A stretch of DNA of 38,697 bases, taken from assembly GCF_001949145.1 (NCBI RefSeq), contig NW_019091734.1, positions 88,938 to 127,634 of the forward strand. The letters run 5' to 3'. This document shows, one piece after another, positions 1 to 11,800 of this stretch. This DNA is from Acanthaster planci (lineage: Eukaryota; Echinodermata; Asteroidea; Valvatida; Acanthasteridae). The notes beneath the pieces were generated by a model, which did no database searches, had not been told where the DNA came from, and saw only the letters and a list, made by a program, of their open reading frames with translations. Within the stretch, counting starts at the first letter, position 1. Every line of letters begins with the position of its first letter. Position numbers and translations under genes: made by a program.

Positions 1-76
1 ACACTGTCTAGGATATGTATGAGTGCAAATACAAGCATCACAGTGTTACAACCTTGAACTCAAGTCATCCACCTAC

Positions 77-3000
77 CTTCTGGTGGCAATGCTAACATGG
101 GCGTGGCAGAGGCGGTGGGTGTGGTGGGTATGGGTGTGCAGAACTCAGCAAACATGTCTTTGGTCATTGCTCTCAGCTCACGGTCCAGCTTAGGATTGTC
201 AAAGAGCGGAGCCAGCGACCTTCAAACAAACCCCAAAAAGACAGCATTAGCAATCTCCTGATCAAATGTAGAGTTTGTTGAAACTAGAGGTGAAATCTGT
301 GGTCAATATCATAGAACTTCTCAGAAATAAGCCGAGATATAGTAACTAGCAAGAACTGGCTATCAGTCATCATGTGAAGAGATAGGTCATGTCGAAATTG
401 GCTACAGATGGAAAAAACCCATTAGGAGCCACAAACCAGAGACTTGTGCATTCCACTGAGTTGTACATATCAGTAACAGGCCTAGAAAAGTCATTCAGAC
501 AAGGATGTGACTGCTGGTGACTGCTTCTCAGCTAACCTGCTTAGCTCTTAGATTTGACCAATGATGTTAACTATTAAGCAACTACAAGAGTTAGGCTTTT
601 ACATCTTTGATTTCACAGACTTACTGTAACACTTTCTTCTCTAGGAGAAATCTTAGGGCAGACATGACACCTTGTCTGATCTGTTGCTCCATCGGAGGAT
701 AAAAATTCGGAATTATCTGCAGAACAAAAAAACAGCAATCCTTCTTTTATCAGCAGTAAATCCACGACATCCTTGATAAGAAATTCTATCTCTTGGAGAC
801 TCCTGAAAGTATACCTTATATAAAACTTTAATAAAGATAAAGCTTTAATAAAGATATTGACCTAAATTTAGTGCTTTAATTTTGTTTTAATTATACATCT
901 TCTTTTCTGTAAAGAGATTTTTGAGAATGATGAACTCACTCTGCAGAGGAAGTCTAACAGGGTTGCGGTGATGGCTGGATGCGATCTCATAGAATGATGC
1001 ATAACAAGAATGGCAGGCTCTGAAAGGCAGACATTGCATAATTATTGTCACGTACAAAGCATGCTACTGGAATGCAATCATACTACTGACTTTGCTCAGC
1101 TATTTGGAGGGTATCAGCCACATCTCCTACTTACCGATATCCATTATATTGCCTCTTGATGGATTAAAGAGTAGCCAATCATAGAACAGTGCTAGCTTGG
1201 CACATGACGCTGCGGCATTGGACTAGGACAGAAAATAAACAGATTTGATGAGGTTCTCAGCATTGTTCCAAATACAATAAAAGCTGTCTAACACCAGCTC
1301 ATGATATCAAACTTCTATTTATTAACTTTAGGTTTATTCCTTGATTTCTAACGACAACTGAAACAAAAATATATGACGGGGAAGGAAGTGTGAGAAATCT
1401 GAAAGATGTGCACGAACACTTACTGTGCATGTGGTGAGTAGCCAGCCAATGACAGCCCAGCGTTGGATGATGTCAGAGCACAGTACCTCATTGGATGGGT
1501 GGACCGTACAACAGATGTACCGAATCAAATCACAGCGAAGTGATTGGCTCTCAGGAGTGGATAGATACTGAACAAGAGATGAGAAGGGTGGGGGGTAACC
1601 CATCATGTTTGGGAAATTGCTAGAAACTTCTAAAATGTTACTCAGGTAGGAATAGAACCAAGTACCATTCATTCATGGGTAAAGATACCATATAAAAGGT
1701 ATATTTTTTCCAAGTGACTTGATTTGGTGCTGATTTGTCTGACACAAAGTTTCTAAGACTTACTTGCTTCTGGAACCAATCTTGATATCTTTTCTGTTGT
1801 CCAAACCGAACCTTGCAAACACAAATAAAAATGAGGCTACATTAATGTTTAAACATGACTGATTTTACGAACTTGTTTTGTTACTTCTTGGAAGGGATAT
1901 TGAGAGAGGGTTGTGCATAAAGAAAGAAAACAGGGAGTGGAAAATGATTACATTCATTCATTTCTTTCACTATCGATGCAGAATACTCTTAATGGAAAAA
2001 GTAAATAGACACCCCCCCCCAAAAAAAACCTACAAGCCCCAGCAGCAGATTACCAATCTCCAACATGGTGGGGTGGAAAAAATAACTGATATTGCTTAAA
2101 GCCCAAGAAATTTAGGGAAGAAATCTCTCTGATCATTAAAGTTAAACACAGAGCAGTAGACCAATCGTGTGTTCTTTGTGCTTCAAATAATCCTGAGATA
2201 TCAATCAGATTGTCAAGAAATGGTGCCTCGCTTGTGCAGACCTAAAATCATTCCTCACAGTAAAACTGACCATTGGATTTGAGCCAATGGGGACGGCATT
2301 TGTGTCAAGGATCACGCAATACCCTACCCACCTTGGATGTGAGGAATATGATTTTCTTCTCCATCTCTGGAGTGAGACGGCACGCCAGGTATTTGGGAGA
2401 TGTTCTCTGGTTCATGAGCTGAGCTACGCCTGAAATAATGAAAACAAAATCAAGCCTCAATGTGGTATTGATTCTAAAAATGTTAAGAGTGCACAATGTC
2501 TATTCACCGTGGGTAATACTGGGCCACGAACCCATGTCAAACTAATAATAATCTTTCACATGCATGTATCAACTTGAACATTCTGACTGGTGAAAAATGA
2601 TTGGAAACCAACATTCTCAGTTGGCAAATTTTGCCTCAGTATCAGAGCAAGTACAAATCCAAGCAATTATTTGAAAATCTGATTCTAGTACTCACCTGTG
2701 AACTGTGGAGTCATGTCAGTACTCACCTGTGAACTGTGGAGTCATGCCAGAACTCACTTGTGACCTGTAAAGTCATGTCAGTACTCACCTGTGAACTGTG
2801 GATTCATGCCAGTACTCACCTGTGAACTGTGGATTCATGCCAGTTCTCACCTGTGAACTGTGGAGTCATGTCAGTACTCACCTGTGAACTGTGAAGTCAT
2901 GTCAGTACTCACCTGTGAACTGTGGAGTCATGCCAGTACTCACCTGTGAACTGTGAAGTCATGTCAGTAATCACCTGTGAACTGTGGAGTCATGCCAGAA

Positions 3001-6000
3001 CTCACCTGTGAACTGTGGAGTCAAAGACTGTGGTCTGTGCATCATGTCCTTCCACAGTTTCTCAAATTCTGGTATTCTGGCAACATTCTGTAGTAATCTT
3101 AACAAGTCTCGACCTATTCTGCAGCATTCCATAAACTGTGGATACAGAGAAAAGAACCAAGTATATCTACAGAGGGCAGACTCAAAATAAAAACTGATCA
3201 GTGAAAGATAAGGAGGTGTAGCACTCAAGTACATGTGATCAACCAAGACCGACTCCCAGGACTCCAAAAAGGAAAAATGTTTATGGTGGTTGAACTTTAC
3301 TCACACAAGCTAACCATAGCAACCTCTTCAAAAACATGTCTTTAAACATGAATTAGGGTCCAACATACTGGAAAAGTCTTCACATCAAATAATGAAATTC
3401 AGAGAACCTATAATAAAAAGATGACCTATTCATGAATGGCACTGACCTTTGACCTCAGTAGACCAATACAAAAATCCACTTCTCTCTGTCGGAGGTTGGC
3501 AAACATCTGTAAGCTGTGGTCTTCAATGATTCGTAGATATGTGTACAAAACCATGGCCATTAAGACAGGGTACTTGTCCAACCATGCTCTGTCAAAAAAA
3601 AACAATCAAAAATATTTTTTCTTGAGAAGTAGAGTACAAAACTAGAGTGCCTACTTTCAAAAAGCTTGGTTTTATCGTCAGTTTCCTTCAAAAGAAAAAC
3701 TGACTAAACCTCATTTGTGTTTCCTTTGCAAGAACAATGGAGCTTACTTATTTTCTGTGAAGAGATCCAGCATTGCCTCAGCCAGCGAGACATTCTTAGG
3801 AGTGATGTCACCACCTGAAAATTGGAAATTACGACTGTGTGTTGAGCATCTACTAGCCTCCAAACATACACATGCAAGTACTTGAAAATGACATTGTTTG
3901 AAGTTGTCAGAAAAGACTTTCAATACTGCAGCAGGATGGAGCATTAAAAATCAAGAAAAGTGCTGGAATTTCCGTAAGGAGTTTGAGTACAAGTTTTGAG
4001 CAATGTTCTCGTGCCATTATTTTAAATGTGTGGGATAATACATGTATGTTTACAGTGTGGATGCAGGAAACCAAAATAGTACAGGTTATGTGGTGACAAA
4101 TAGGGTAAGTATTCGGGGGTGGGGGGTGGGAGAGGGGAAGGGGTAGTATAAAAAGGACCTTACCAGCAATTTGCTTGATTAGCGAAGAGCAAACGTTGAC
4201 AACACCTGTCACTGAATTCTTCACCATCTCCTTGGTTACCCACACGAGCTGTGACCAATCAAGTAAGAGGGCATTTGTCTGTGAGCTCAAGTGTCATGAC
4301 CATTCAGTGCAATGCACTTTGGTGCAAGAAAATCTTTGCTTCATCACATCAATTTGATAAAATTGCAACAAATTATACTTTGGCATGAAAAAATATTTCG
4401 CTGCAGGTAAATACAAAATTATGGCTGTGGCAGAAGTTTAAAGCCATTAAATCCAACTAGAGTAATGAGGAGAATATTGAACGGAGTTCGGTTAAACAAT
4501 TCCCTATCAAAGCTGCAAAATGAAACTAAGTTTACTGACCTGTGTCCTGGCACCATCTTGAAGTTTTGTGTACTTATCAACAACAATCTGATTCAACTTG
4601 TTCCAAGCCAGTGACAGTCCATCTCTTGAAATCAGTGCCAAGTCTCGATATGTCTGCATCAAAGGAAATGAAAAAGTTTCAGGGTTCTGCCCTTCACTGT
4701 TAAATCCCAAGCACTCAAATGCTCATAGCTTTCCACGAACTTGTGAGTGATAGCATCCTCAAGCTTCCTCAGATGCGACACAAAGCTTTGACTTCCTGCC
4801 TTCTGGAGCAGGTGTTTTAAACATCTGTCCACTGAATTGGTAATATAATTCCATTGAAGAGTGGGTTCTGCAACAAATGTCCTAGCAGCTTTACTTGAGG
4901 GGAGGCATTTGAACAAAATCAAGTTTATAGTTTCAACATTACATAGTGATGGCTATTTGTTTGTATTTCTATTTACCTTTGGAGCTGTGGCAGGGTTAGT
5001 AAGAATACTGTAGAGTAGCCCTAAAGTGATATCCTCATGTTCCTTCATACCTTTACACACCTGTTTGGGGGAAAGTTTGAAAATTGAAACATTAATGTAG
5101 GTTTATGAATTGTGGCCCATTCCCCAATACCAGATATGGAATGTGGACTATTGAGCACAGGGTTCGAAATTCACGACAGCCAGTGCCGTCGATGTCCTTT
5201 TACTTGCTGTGATGCCCCTTGGAAAATTGCATTGTTCATGGCCACTTTTGCTGTGCCTTATGCACACTTTGGCTGTTGTGCCCTTTCCAGTGAGTTGTCA
5301 AAATAATTAACGATAAATTCAGCCCAGCGCTAGCGCTCGTCGGCCGCGCCAGTCAGCGAGACCATACCTCGAGCGATCGGGCTTGCACAGCCCGCATGAT
5401 ATACGGCCACATTGCCTTCACTCACGCAAACACATATTCACAAAATTTCTTAAGCAGCGAGCTGTTACTATAGTTATGCGCACCCCATGCGTTACAGGCC
5501 AAGCCACTGTGCGGTACATGGACTGTCCAGAGGGGGTAGCGTTGACTGTTCAACTTCATGTAGCAATGAACATCGTGCGTGCCAGCAAGCACAGACCCAC
5601 ACCCCTTACGGATTGCTAAGTGCGGTGTCCCATAATGCATTGCTGCATATACCACTATTGCACACTTTCACATTGATCCGCTGCATGTGCGCAAGCACAA
5701 ACCCGTACCCTTACGGATATGTGTAGCTAATCGGAGTGTCCCATAATGCATTGTTACATATACATGTACATGTACCACCAGTGCACTCTGCATTGATCCG
5801 CGTCACGTATAGTACGAGCTTCAAGGGACGCAGACCAGCCTCGTGGAATCGAAGTTTTCCTATCGGTACCGGCCCGCTGTCAGTTTGTACGACATGCGAC
5901 AATGCCTAGGAAAGAACGTTTCCTTTCAAAAGGAGCTCTGCAACTCGGCTACGAAATGCAAGAAATTGGATTTTTCTTAATGCATGGGTAAGTGGTGGTG

Positions 6001-7888
6001 TCATCGTGTGTAGTTCCGAGATTGGCAATGTGGACGGCACCGTGATTTCCCAAAATCTGTGCCTGGTGAAGATGCGGCCACGCCGGCAATGCAGGCGTCC
6101 AAATATATCTCCCGCCCTCATTGCTGGCAACAAACAAAAGTAAAGGGTAGAAAAGGGGAAAAGGACAGCAGAACTTGTTAACCTTTATTGCTCTTGATTT
6201 CATGTCAGGGTGGAAAGCCTAAGGGGACGGCATGTCAGGGTGGGAAGCCTAAGGGGACGGCAGGGTTCTTGGATACAGTGTAGATTATTCAACTGGTAAC
6301 TTGAAAGTCTAAAAGTCAACAAAAGGGATGTTCACACATTTTCAAGTGTTAGGAAAAATGTTTAATTAATTTGATGATCATTTATGTGCAACTCATGCCC
6401 TGTTCATAGAGTATAACAATTCCTGGTGTTAGGTTTTTGTCCCCTTTTTTCCACAATAAAGCAAAAGAATGCATTTTAGAGGTTGAACGGATTGCGTTTT
6501 GACAAATTCGCCTTTGGGCCCTAATCAATTTTCGACAATGGCCTCCGTGCCCTTTTAAGTGGCCCTGGTGCCCCTGGAAATTTTTACTTCTCCAAGGCCA
6601 AAATGGCCTAGGCCCCTAAAAAACAAATTTCGAACCCTGTGAGCACATGTTCCCTTCCCTTTATGACAACTCAAAGGAAGCATAGAGAGGTAAAACCTCC
6701 CCAAAAAGCAAAAACATTTATCACTCTTGTAACTAAGCCATTTTCAGATTTCATGTGTCAATTAAATTCTTCTTGAGATCTCAGATTACAGTTTCTTCAA
6801 TTCATTGTATCAGTGGGCAAAATTAAGTGATTTACATTTTAAGTTCAAGACTAAACCACTAATGTTTGCCTAAAATTTGTGAAAAGAGGCAGTAAATCTA
6901 TTATCTAGTGACATGGCTTAGGCAGTTAAATGCTTGGCTTGTTGACAAACGAGGAATAGTGAACTGTCATTGAATGGATTATTCTATATTCTGGTATATA
7001 GAACTGTTTTTATCAATGTTCATGATCGGTTTTAGAAGTCAACTTTCTGAAAGGCTGAGCCAGAGAAACCATTAGTGCTGGAATCAATACTCACCGCTGC
7101 ATTCAATGAATCATGAACTTCTCTCTCAGACAAGCTACCCATTACCTTTGCAACAAACTCAAAACCTTTCTCCATTTTCTGCAAGAAAAAAATTAAAATT
7201 GGTGACATGTTTACTCATGTTCATTGACCATCTTTCAAAAGAAATCTGCACAAGTTCTAACATCATGTCAAATCTTTCAGGCAAATCTCAAAAAGCCTCA
7301 AAATGTCATTTTACAGAATGTTACGGCCATCAATTTTTTTATCAAAGTTTTCATTATTTAAATTCTAGATTCACTTAATTGAATTAAATCAACAGATTTC
7401 TGTTATATTATGTAATGACATTCACAGCCTATGCAACACACAAGCAAAAAAAGCTAAATTACTTACTGCATCAACGTTACACATTTACAAGTGATTGTTA
7501 AAAAGAAAGGATACTTGGAGGTCCAGATGTCAGAAATAATTTTTCCTCCTGTACATATGAATACATTTTTTAATAATTTGAAATTAAACATGTTGATAGT
7601 GCAATAAATATATGGCCTTTCCTTCTTCCAAGAATGATGAAAATACGAGAGCTTTTTTGGAAGGGTCAAAACCATGGGGTCCAACAACTCAAGATAACAA
7701 CACAAAACTCGACAACCAACACTTGCATCCTACACAAACTTAATGGCGACCGAATTGTCGATCATAGGCCTACTTTACCGTTGCGTTGGCCAACACAAGA
7801 GAAAGATACAAAATATTACCTCTTCGAGCTCATCCTTCAGCTCAATAGCGGAATTAATGAATAGTTTCGATTTCTTGGGTTCCTCCAT
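77..7888 (-). CDS. INTS3: Integrator complex subunit 3, N-terminal half (15 exons, 3' end outside window)
   Basis: INTS3 is a helical-repeat scaffold of Integrator and of the SOSS single-strand-DNA sensor complex, acting in the nucleus. Coding exons in transcript order: 7888-7820, 7178-7095, 5061-4977, 4653-4540, 4248-4164, 3814-3748, 3588-3447, 3135-3006, 2429-2332, 1811-1764, 1567-1424, 1222-1135, 1019-940, 716-625, 219-77. All junctions are GT-AG with compatible phases and give about 489 residues, roughly half of the usual ~1040. Recognisable family blocks include YRDLALISRDG (exon 4), LLQNVARIPEFEKLWKD (exon 8), LACRLTPEMEKK (exon 9), SQSLRCDLIRYIC (exon 11) and PAILVMHHSM (exon 13). The start ATG at 7888 has a strong context (CACCATGG). 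Exon 3 is one base too long and breaks the frame (separate entry). The last exon here ends in phase 1 after a Pro/Thr-rich stretch, so the gene continues beyond position 1. Confidence 0.95.
2688..3023 (-). repeat. 31-bp minisatellite copied from the INTS3 exon 8 donor
   Basis: Eleven copies of a 31-bp unit occur, with the CTCACCTGTG core (or a variant) starting at 2691, 2722, 2753, 2784, 2815, 2846, 2877, 2908, 2939, 2970 and 3001. The 3001 copy is the authentic end of INTS3 exon 8 plus its donor. On the gene strand each unit reads about GACTCCACAGTTCACAG followed by GTGAGTACTGACA, that is, exon tail, splice donor and intron start. Spacing is exactly 31 bp throughout. The 2753 and 2970 copies have changes inside the donor consensus. 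Homology on the exon side stops at about 3023. Confidence 0.95.
4115..4143 (+). other. G-quadruplex-capable G-run in INTS3 intron 5
   Basis: Five runs of 3-6 G lie within 29 nt, separated by loops of 1-3 nt (GGGGGTGGGGGGTGGG, then AGA, GGGG, AA, GGGG). This fits the standard G4 pattern on the plus strand, which is the template strand for INTS3. The pre-mRNA therefore carries a C-rich tract about 20 nt downstream of the exon 5 donor. No regulatory role is shown by the sequence. Confidence 0.6.
4977..5061 (-). other. INTS3: INTS3 exon 3 with apparent +1 frameshift
   Basis: Exon 2 ends and exon 4 begins in phase 0, so exon 3 should be 84 nt, but it measures 85. Reading from the acceptor gives VCKGMKE and then T-stop. 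Reading back from the donor gives HEDITLGLLYSILTNPATAPK, which continues the INTS3 family sequence. The two halves join if one T of the TTT at plus positions 5040-5042 is removed. No alternative acceptor restores the frame. A sequencing or assembly indel in a short homopolymer is the simplest explanation, because the rest of the gene is intact. A true null allele is possible. Confidence 0.7.
5581..5815. repeat. Degenerate ~110-bp tandem duplication inside the transposon
   Basis: Two adjacent copies share GCAAGCACA(G/A)ACCC, CCTTACGGAT, GTGTCCCATAATGCATTG and GCATTGATCCGC or close variants in the same order. One starts near 5583 and the other near 5692. The second copy has extra ACATGT units near 5760. 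Confidence 0.7.
6201..6260. repeat. Two tandem 30-bp repeats inside the transposon
   Basis: CATGTCAGGGTGGAAAGCCT plus AAGGGGACGG at 6201-6230 is repeated at 6231-6260 with one substitution (GGAAAG to GGGAAG). A CAGGGTTC word like the element terminus follows directly. Confidence 0.9.
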
Positions 7889-8860
7889 GGTGCTTAGATT
7901 AACAAAATGTTCGCACTCGTCATAAAATGGGACGAAAAGTTGCCATTCAGGCCGTGGGTTTCATCTCGTGTCGGCGTCCATTTTCTTTACTTGCGCCCTC
8001 TATTGGTAACACTTAGTAAGCTAGCCAGTCTGCCATTCATTTTCCAACGGGCAAATGTATCAGGCTTCGCGGTAGGCGCTGTTAATATAGTTCGAAAACC
8101 CCAAATAAGGTGATACATCACAAAGAAGACAACAAGATTTGCTAATTTTTGGCAAATTATGGCCATAGAAATTAATTTTTGGTTGTTTACNAAAGCACTC
8201 TTTTTGAAATTTAGAATTATAATTCACAGCAACTACACTTTTCCGGCCGGCATGGCACTTCGCCCATGCTCCTTAGCTGTACGGAGAACATGCCACTTTG
8301 TTGAAAAATCGAGTGGTATTTCTTCATAAATCTTGATTTTTGGCTCTAATCTTGTCCGTGGTGTTGAAAGCCCTCTGACAGTGAGAAGACAAGGACTGTA
8401 CGTGTAAGACAACTGAGAGGAGGACCTTACGCTTTTTTATGTTTCGAGTCGTTATTCAATGGATTTGAACGAAATAAACTTCTATCAATTCAGGGGTTAG
8501 TTTTCCTCGGGGTGCCCCCAAGTCATGACTGCACTGCTAAAAACAATAGTATAGCCCCACCCATCCGATGATCCAATGCACCGACCAGGCCGGGCAGCGA
8601 AGCCCCCGGCCGGGGCTAGCTTGAGATTGAGACTTGATTCTATTTTTAGAATGACATCATCGACCATTAAACTTAAAGATATGATTGGCTGCTAAATATA
8701 GCTCAGGGTTCCACATAAAACAGGAGTCCCCAACATGGCGCAACAGCATCAACGCTTCCGTCCACATAAACACCGGTTCTGGCTGCTTTCCCTCAGAATC
8801 TGGAAGTGCAGTTCGCTGGCAAACATCAGGCTGTTAGTTGGTGTTACTTGATTCCTCAAA
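7889..8860. promoter_or_regulatory. Divergent INTS3 / UBL-VWA intergenic promoter region
   Basis: The two start codons are 972 bp apart in head-to-head orientation, so both promoters must lie here or in upstream noncoding exons. The region is mixed: an AT-rich stretch with one ambiguous base at 8191, and GC-rich patches around 8240-8255 and 8582-8622. An AACATGGCG word at 8732-8740 resembles a YY1 site, which is often near transcription starts. No TATA box was assigned. Confidence 0.5.
8735..8851 (+). other. 38-codon uORF upstream of the UBL-VWA start
   Basis: An ATG in a strong context (A at -3, G at +4) opens 38 codons ending in TGA at 8849-8851. It is in the same frame as the main ATG at 8861, with only TTC CTC AAA between them. 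It matters only if transcription starts upstream of 8735, which cannot be seen here. Confidence 0.5.
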
Positions 8861-11800
8861 ATGACGACCGATGTATACATTAAATTGACATCGGGCCGGG
8901 TATATCATATGCCCGTCCCGAAGTACGAGACGGTCCGTCAAGTATGCGAGAAAGTAGCGGTGGAGGAAGGGGTGCCTGGCAGCAGTCTACGGCTGAAATA
9001 TACCGGCAAAGTGCTGAACAAAGACCATACGATGGATTACCTCGGTGTTCGACCTGAAACGATTCTTAAATCTGACGTAAGTCTGTTGTCCTCTAACTTG
9101 ATTTTTTTTAAAATCCCGTCACTGCCCGTAAAAGACATCTTTGACGAACATTCCTGAGTTAGATGGCCAGTGCCCTTTGCTATGCAGTCACCTCCACAAA
9201 CTGGGGCATCAAATCAAAGCCTGTGTTACAAATGTCATATTGGATGGCCTCAAACCATAAACATACTGCACAGTACTGTTGCATTTTTGGAGGACTTGGA
9301 GGTAGCCAGGAGCCATTTGTAAAGTAGATTTCATACCCGAAAAAAATGTAAAGCTATGATTTGAAATTCTGATTGCATCTTATATGCTTACAAATTTGTA
9401 CATTGTATAGCAATATAAATTTTGGCATGGTTTTTGTGCAAGAGGTGACTGGTGTTTGTGTCGGACAGCATGTAGTCCACAATCCATTTCCTCTTAAGCA
9501 AGGAAATCCTGTATACTGCACTTGTAGGAAGTTAAATGAGGAATTTCACCTGGAGGTCTGTCAGACTACCTTGATCTGTATGGTAAAGGGCATGACAGAT
9601 CTCCTGTTTGCTGTGTAGAGGTGACTAATCCAGCAAACACATTTGTCAAAAACGTAACAAGGAAAGACTACATGCATGTGTACTTTAAAATGGATTTTGA
9701 TTCATGATCAATCCATAAATATTTTGAAAGACATACATGTATCTCTGATGCCTTCCTAAAATTGTTTTGAAAAGGAAATTCTGTGCTTTTAACCTCACTA
9801 GGTATTTTTTCTGTGAACCTTCCAAATCCTCCAAAATCCTTCTCCTTGCAAGAACTAAGGACACATGCTTTGTACAGTATCCATGTGTCCCTTGTAAAAT
9901 GACAGCATTTCAGCCGTACCCTCTCAATTCTCAACCATTGTGCCCAACACTCTGGTAGTGTCTGTGATCAGCCCTGGTCACTGGTGGACTCTAACTGGAG
10001 TTACATAACCAATTTACAGCATTTTTAGTTGTCATTGTTTACAAAGTGAACAAAAATGTAGAAACAAGAAATTTAGGTCCTAAGCTGCACTGGACTTGGA
10101 ACTCAGGCTGGGCACCAAACATGACTACTTATTTAAAAAGCTCTCGATGTACTTTTTAAATTGCTACACATCTGGATGCAACAATTACAGACAAATGAGC
10201 AAGACCATATCAGTATTCAAGGATTCAACTTCTTTCTTTTCCCTGCAGATCATACAAGTAAAATCGCTGACAGTCGTCATCAAACTTCCCTCAGGTGAAA
10301 CCCTTCCCCTGACGATCCAAAATGTCACCACTCTGCAGGAGATCATTGCAAGAATCAAAGATAAGCTGGACAAACAGGGAGTAGCCAACAATCTAATCTA
10401 CAAGTTGAAAGTAAGTTAGCTTAATTGACAGTGTCATCTAGTGAATGCCTTCATTGCCAAATTGGACTGTAAAAATATCTAGTGTTTAGCATAAACATAT
10501 TCATTTTCCATAATTCGCACATGATCAGAGTATAACAAGTTCAAATTTCTAATGGAGGCACAACTTGCGTTTCTTTTATATAAAAAAGTTCACTTTTGTT
10601 GTTAATCCAAGCTGGTGTTGGGTGGCTGCCCAAGCCCGGAGCAAGAGGGAGACGTGAACCTCCCACATGAATAGAAAAACTAAGTATTGTATTCACTATT
10701 GGAATCCTTTTGTTATGCAGCTGAAAGGTAAGATTTTGACTGGTGATAAGAGTCTGGCTGAAGACCTTGGTGTTGAAGATGAGGCATTATTGGAAGTTGT
10801 AGAACAAGCTGCTAGCGCTGCTTACTATGATGAACCACAACGGGAGGAGGAATTAGATCCAGCAATTCTGGAGGTAAGACGACAATGAAGATGGATACAA
10901 GAAGGGTTTAGAAGGGATGAATACCATGGAAAGTCTTGTGAATAAGATTTCAAAAAGTCTGGTGCAAATAGCCTGAGTAGCTGAAAGTGCCATTAAAACA
11001 AATCAACTTCTCAACAGTCATCAGAGCTTTCTTTTTCACACCCCCCCCATTTCAAATAGTGCCTTCCTGGTATGTTGAAACAATTAATGTATAACAATTC
11101 ACATGAGCCAGTGAAGTCAGCTTACTCCCAAACTGGTTCCCACAACCTCCTTGGTTAGTATTTAATGTAGGCACTGAGAACCAGCCAATTTCAGCTCCCA
11201 GCCAATGACATTTTGTTTGACAGTACACACAGTGCCCTCATCAACATATGCATGGAGAACATTCAACAAATTGTGTGCTCATATTGTACATGAGGCTTGG
11301 AGAATGGCAACAGTCTGGTAACGTTTTGGATCAATACTGCCAGTGGTGACATCCTCCAACAGAGAATTTGTTTAAAGTGTAACGTAATCTACATACATGT
11401 ATTATGTAACATCTGACTGAAACAACTAATGTGTTGACAGGAGCTGCTTGCTAATTTTGCTGATGGATGGGATAAAAACCGTAAAGTTGAAGTAGTCTTT
11501 TCCTTCGACACAACTGGTAGCATGTATGAATCTCTGAGTGAGGTAAATCAAATGAAATTTTAAACAGTCAAATTCTCAACAGCAGTGGAGCATTGGAGTT
11601 GCTACAAAACTTGTACATGCATCTTTGTATGTGAGAATTTTAGAAAAATAAGAGACACAGAGATTTCAAATCAAATTTGATTTAAATTTAATTTAAATTG
11701 TCGTGAATGTTGAGTGTGGAGGATTTGAAAAGTAGTTAATTCACAAGGGCCCATCTAGTATTCTGTGATAATTTTCTGACTTCATGACGAAATTCCTGAA

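Larger units (their letters stand above)
5158..6639. mobile_element. 1.48-kb nonautonomous DNA transposon in INTS3 intron 2
   Basis: The ends are perfect 14-bp inverted repeats: CAGGGTTCGAAATT at 5158-5171 and its complement at 6626-6639. They are flanked by a direct repeat TGAGCA (5152-5157 and 6640-6645), which looks like a target-site duplication. The subterminal regions repeat GGCCAC and GTGCCC words in opposite orientation. The CAGGG terminus resembles hAT-like elements, but the 6-bp duplication is shorter than the usual 8, so the superfamily is left open. No transposase-like reading frame was recognised. The interior is locally GC-rich and contains internal duplications. Confidence 0.8.

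Noticed and set aside
2688-3023. CRISPR-like regular repeats
   Set aside because: Units are contiguous with no unique spacers, lie in an animal intron and match the adjacent exon end; this is a minisatellite.
3907-4290. 127-codon minus-strand frame as a separate gene
   Set aside because: Its useful part is INTS3 exon 5; the remainder is read-through into intron with a low-complexity C-rich tract.
5383-6203. Several 60-85 codon frames on both strands around 5.4-6.2 kb
   Set aside because: They overlap one another inside the transposon and its GC-rich duplications, with no recognisable transposase or other domain.
8849-8851. Programmed readthrough of the uORF TGA to extend the UBL-VWA protein
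   Set aside because: The stop is followed by TTC, not the CTAG readthrough context, and the main ATG itself has a good context; kept only as a remark under the uORF.
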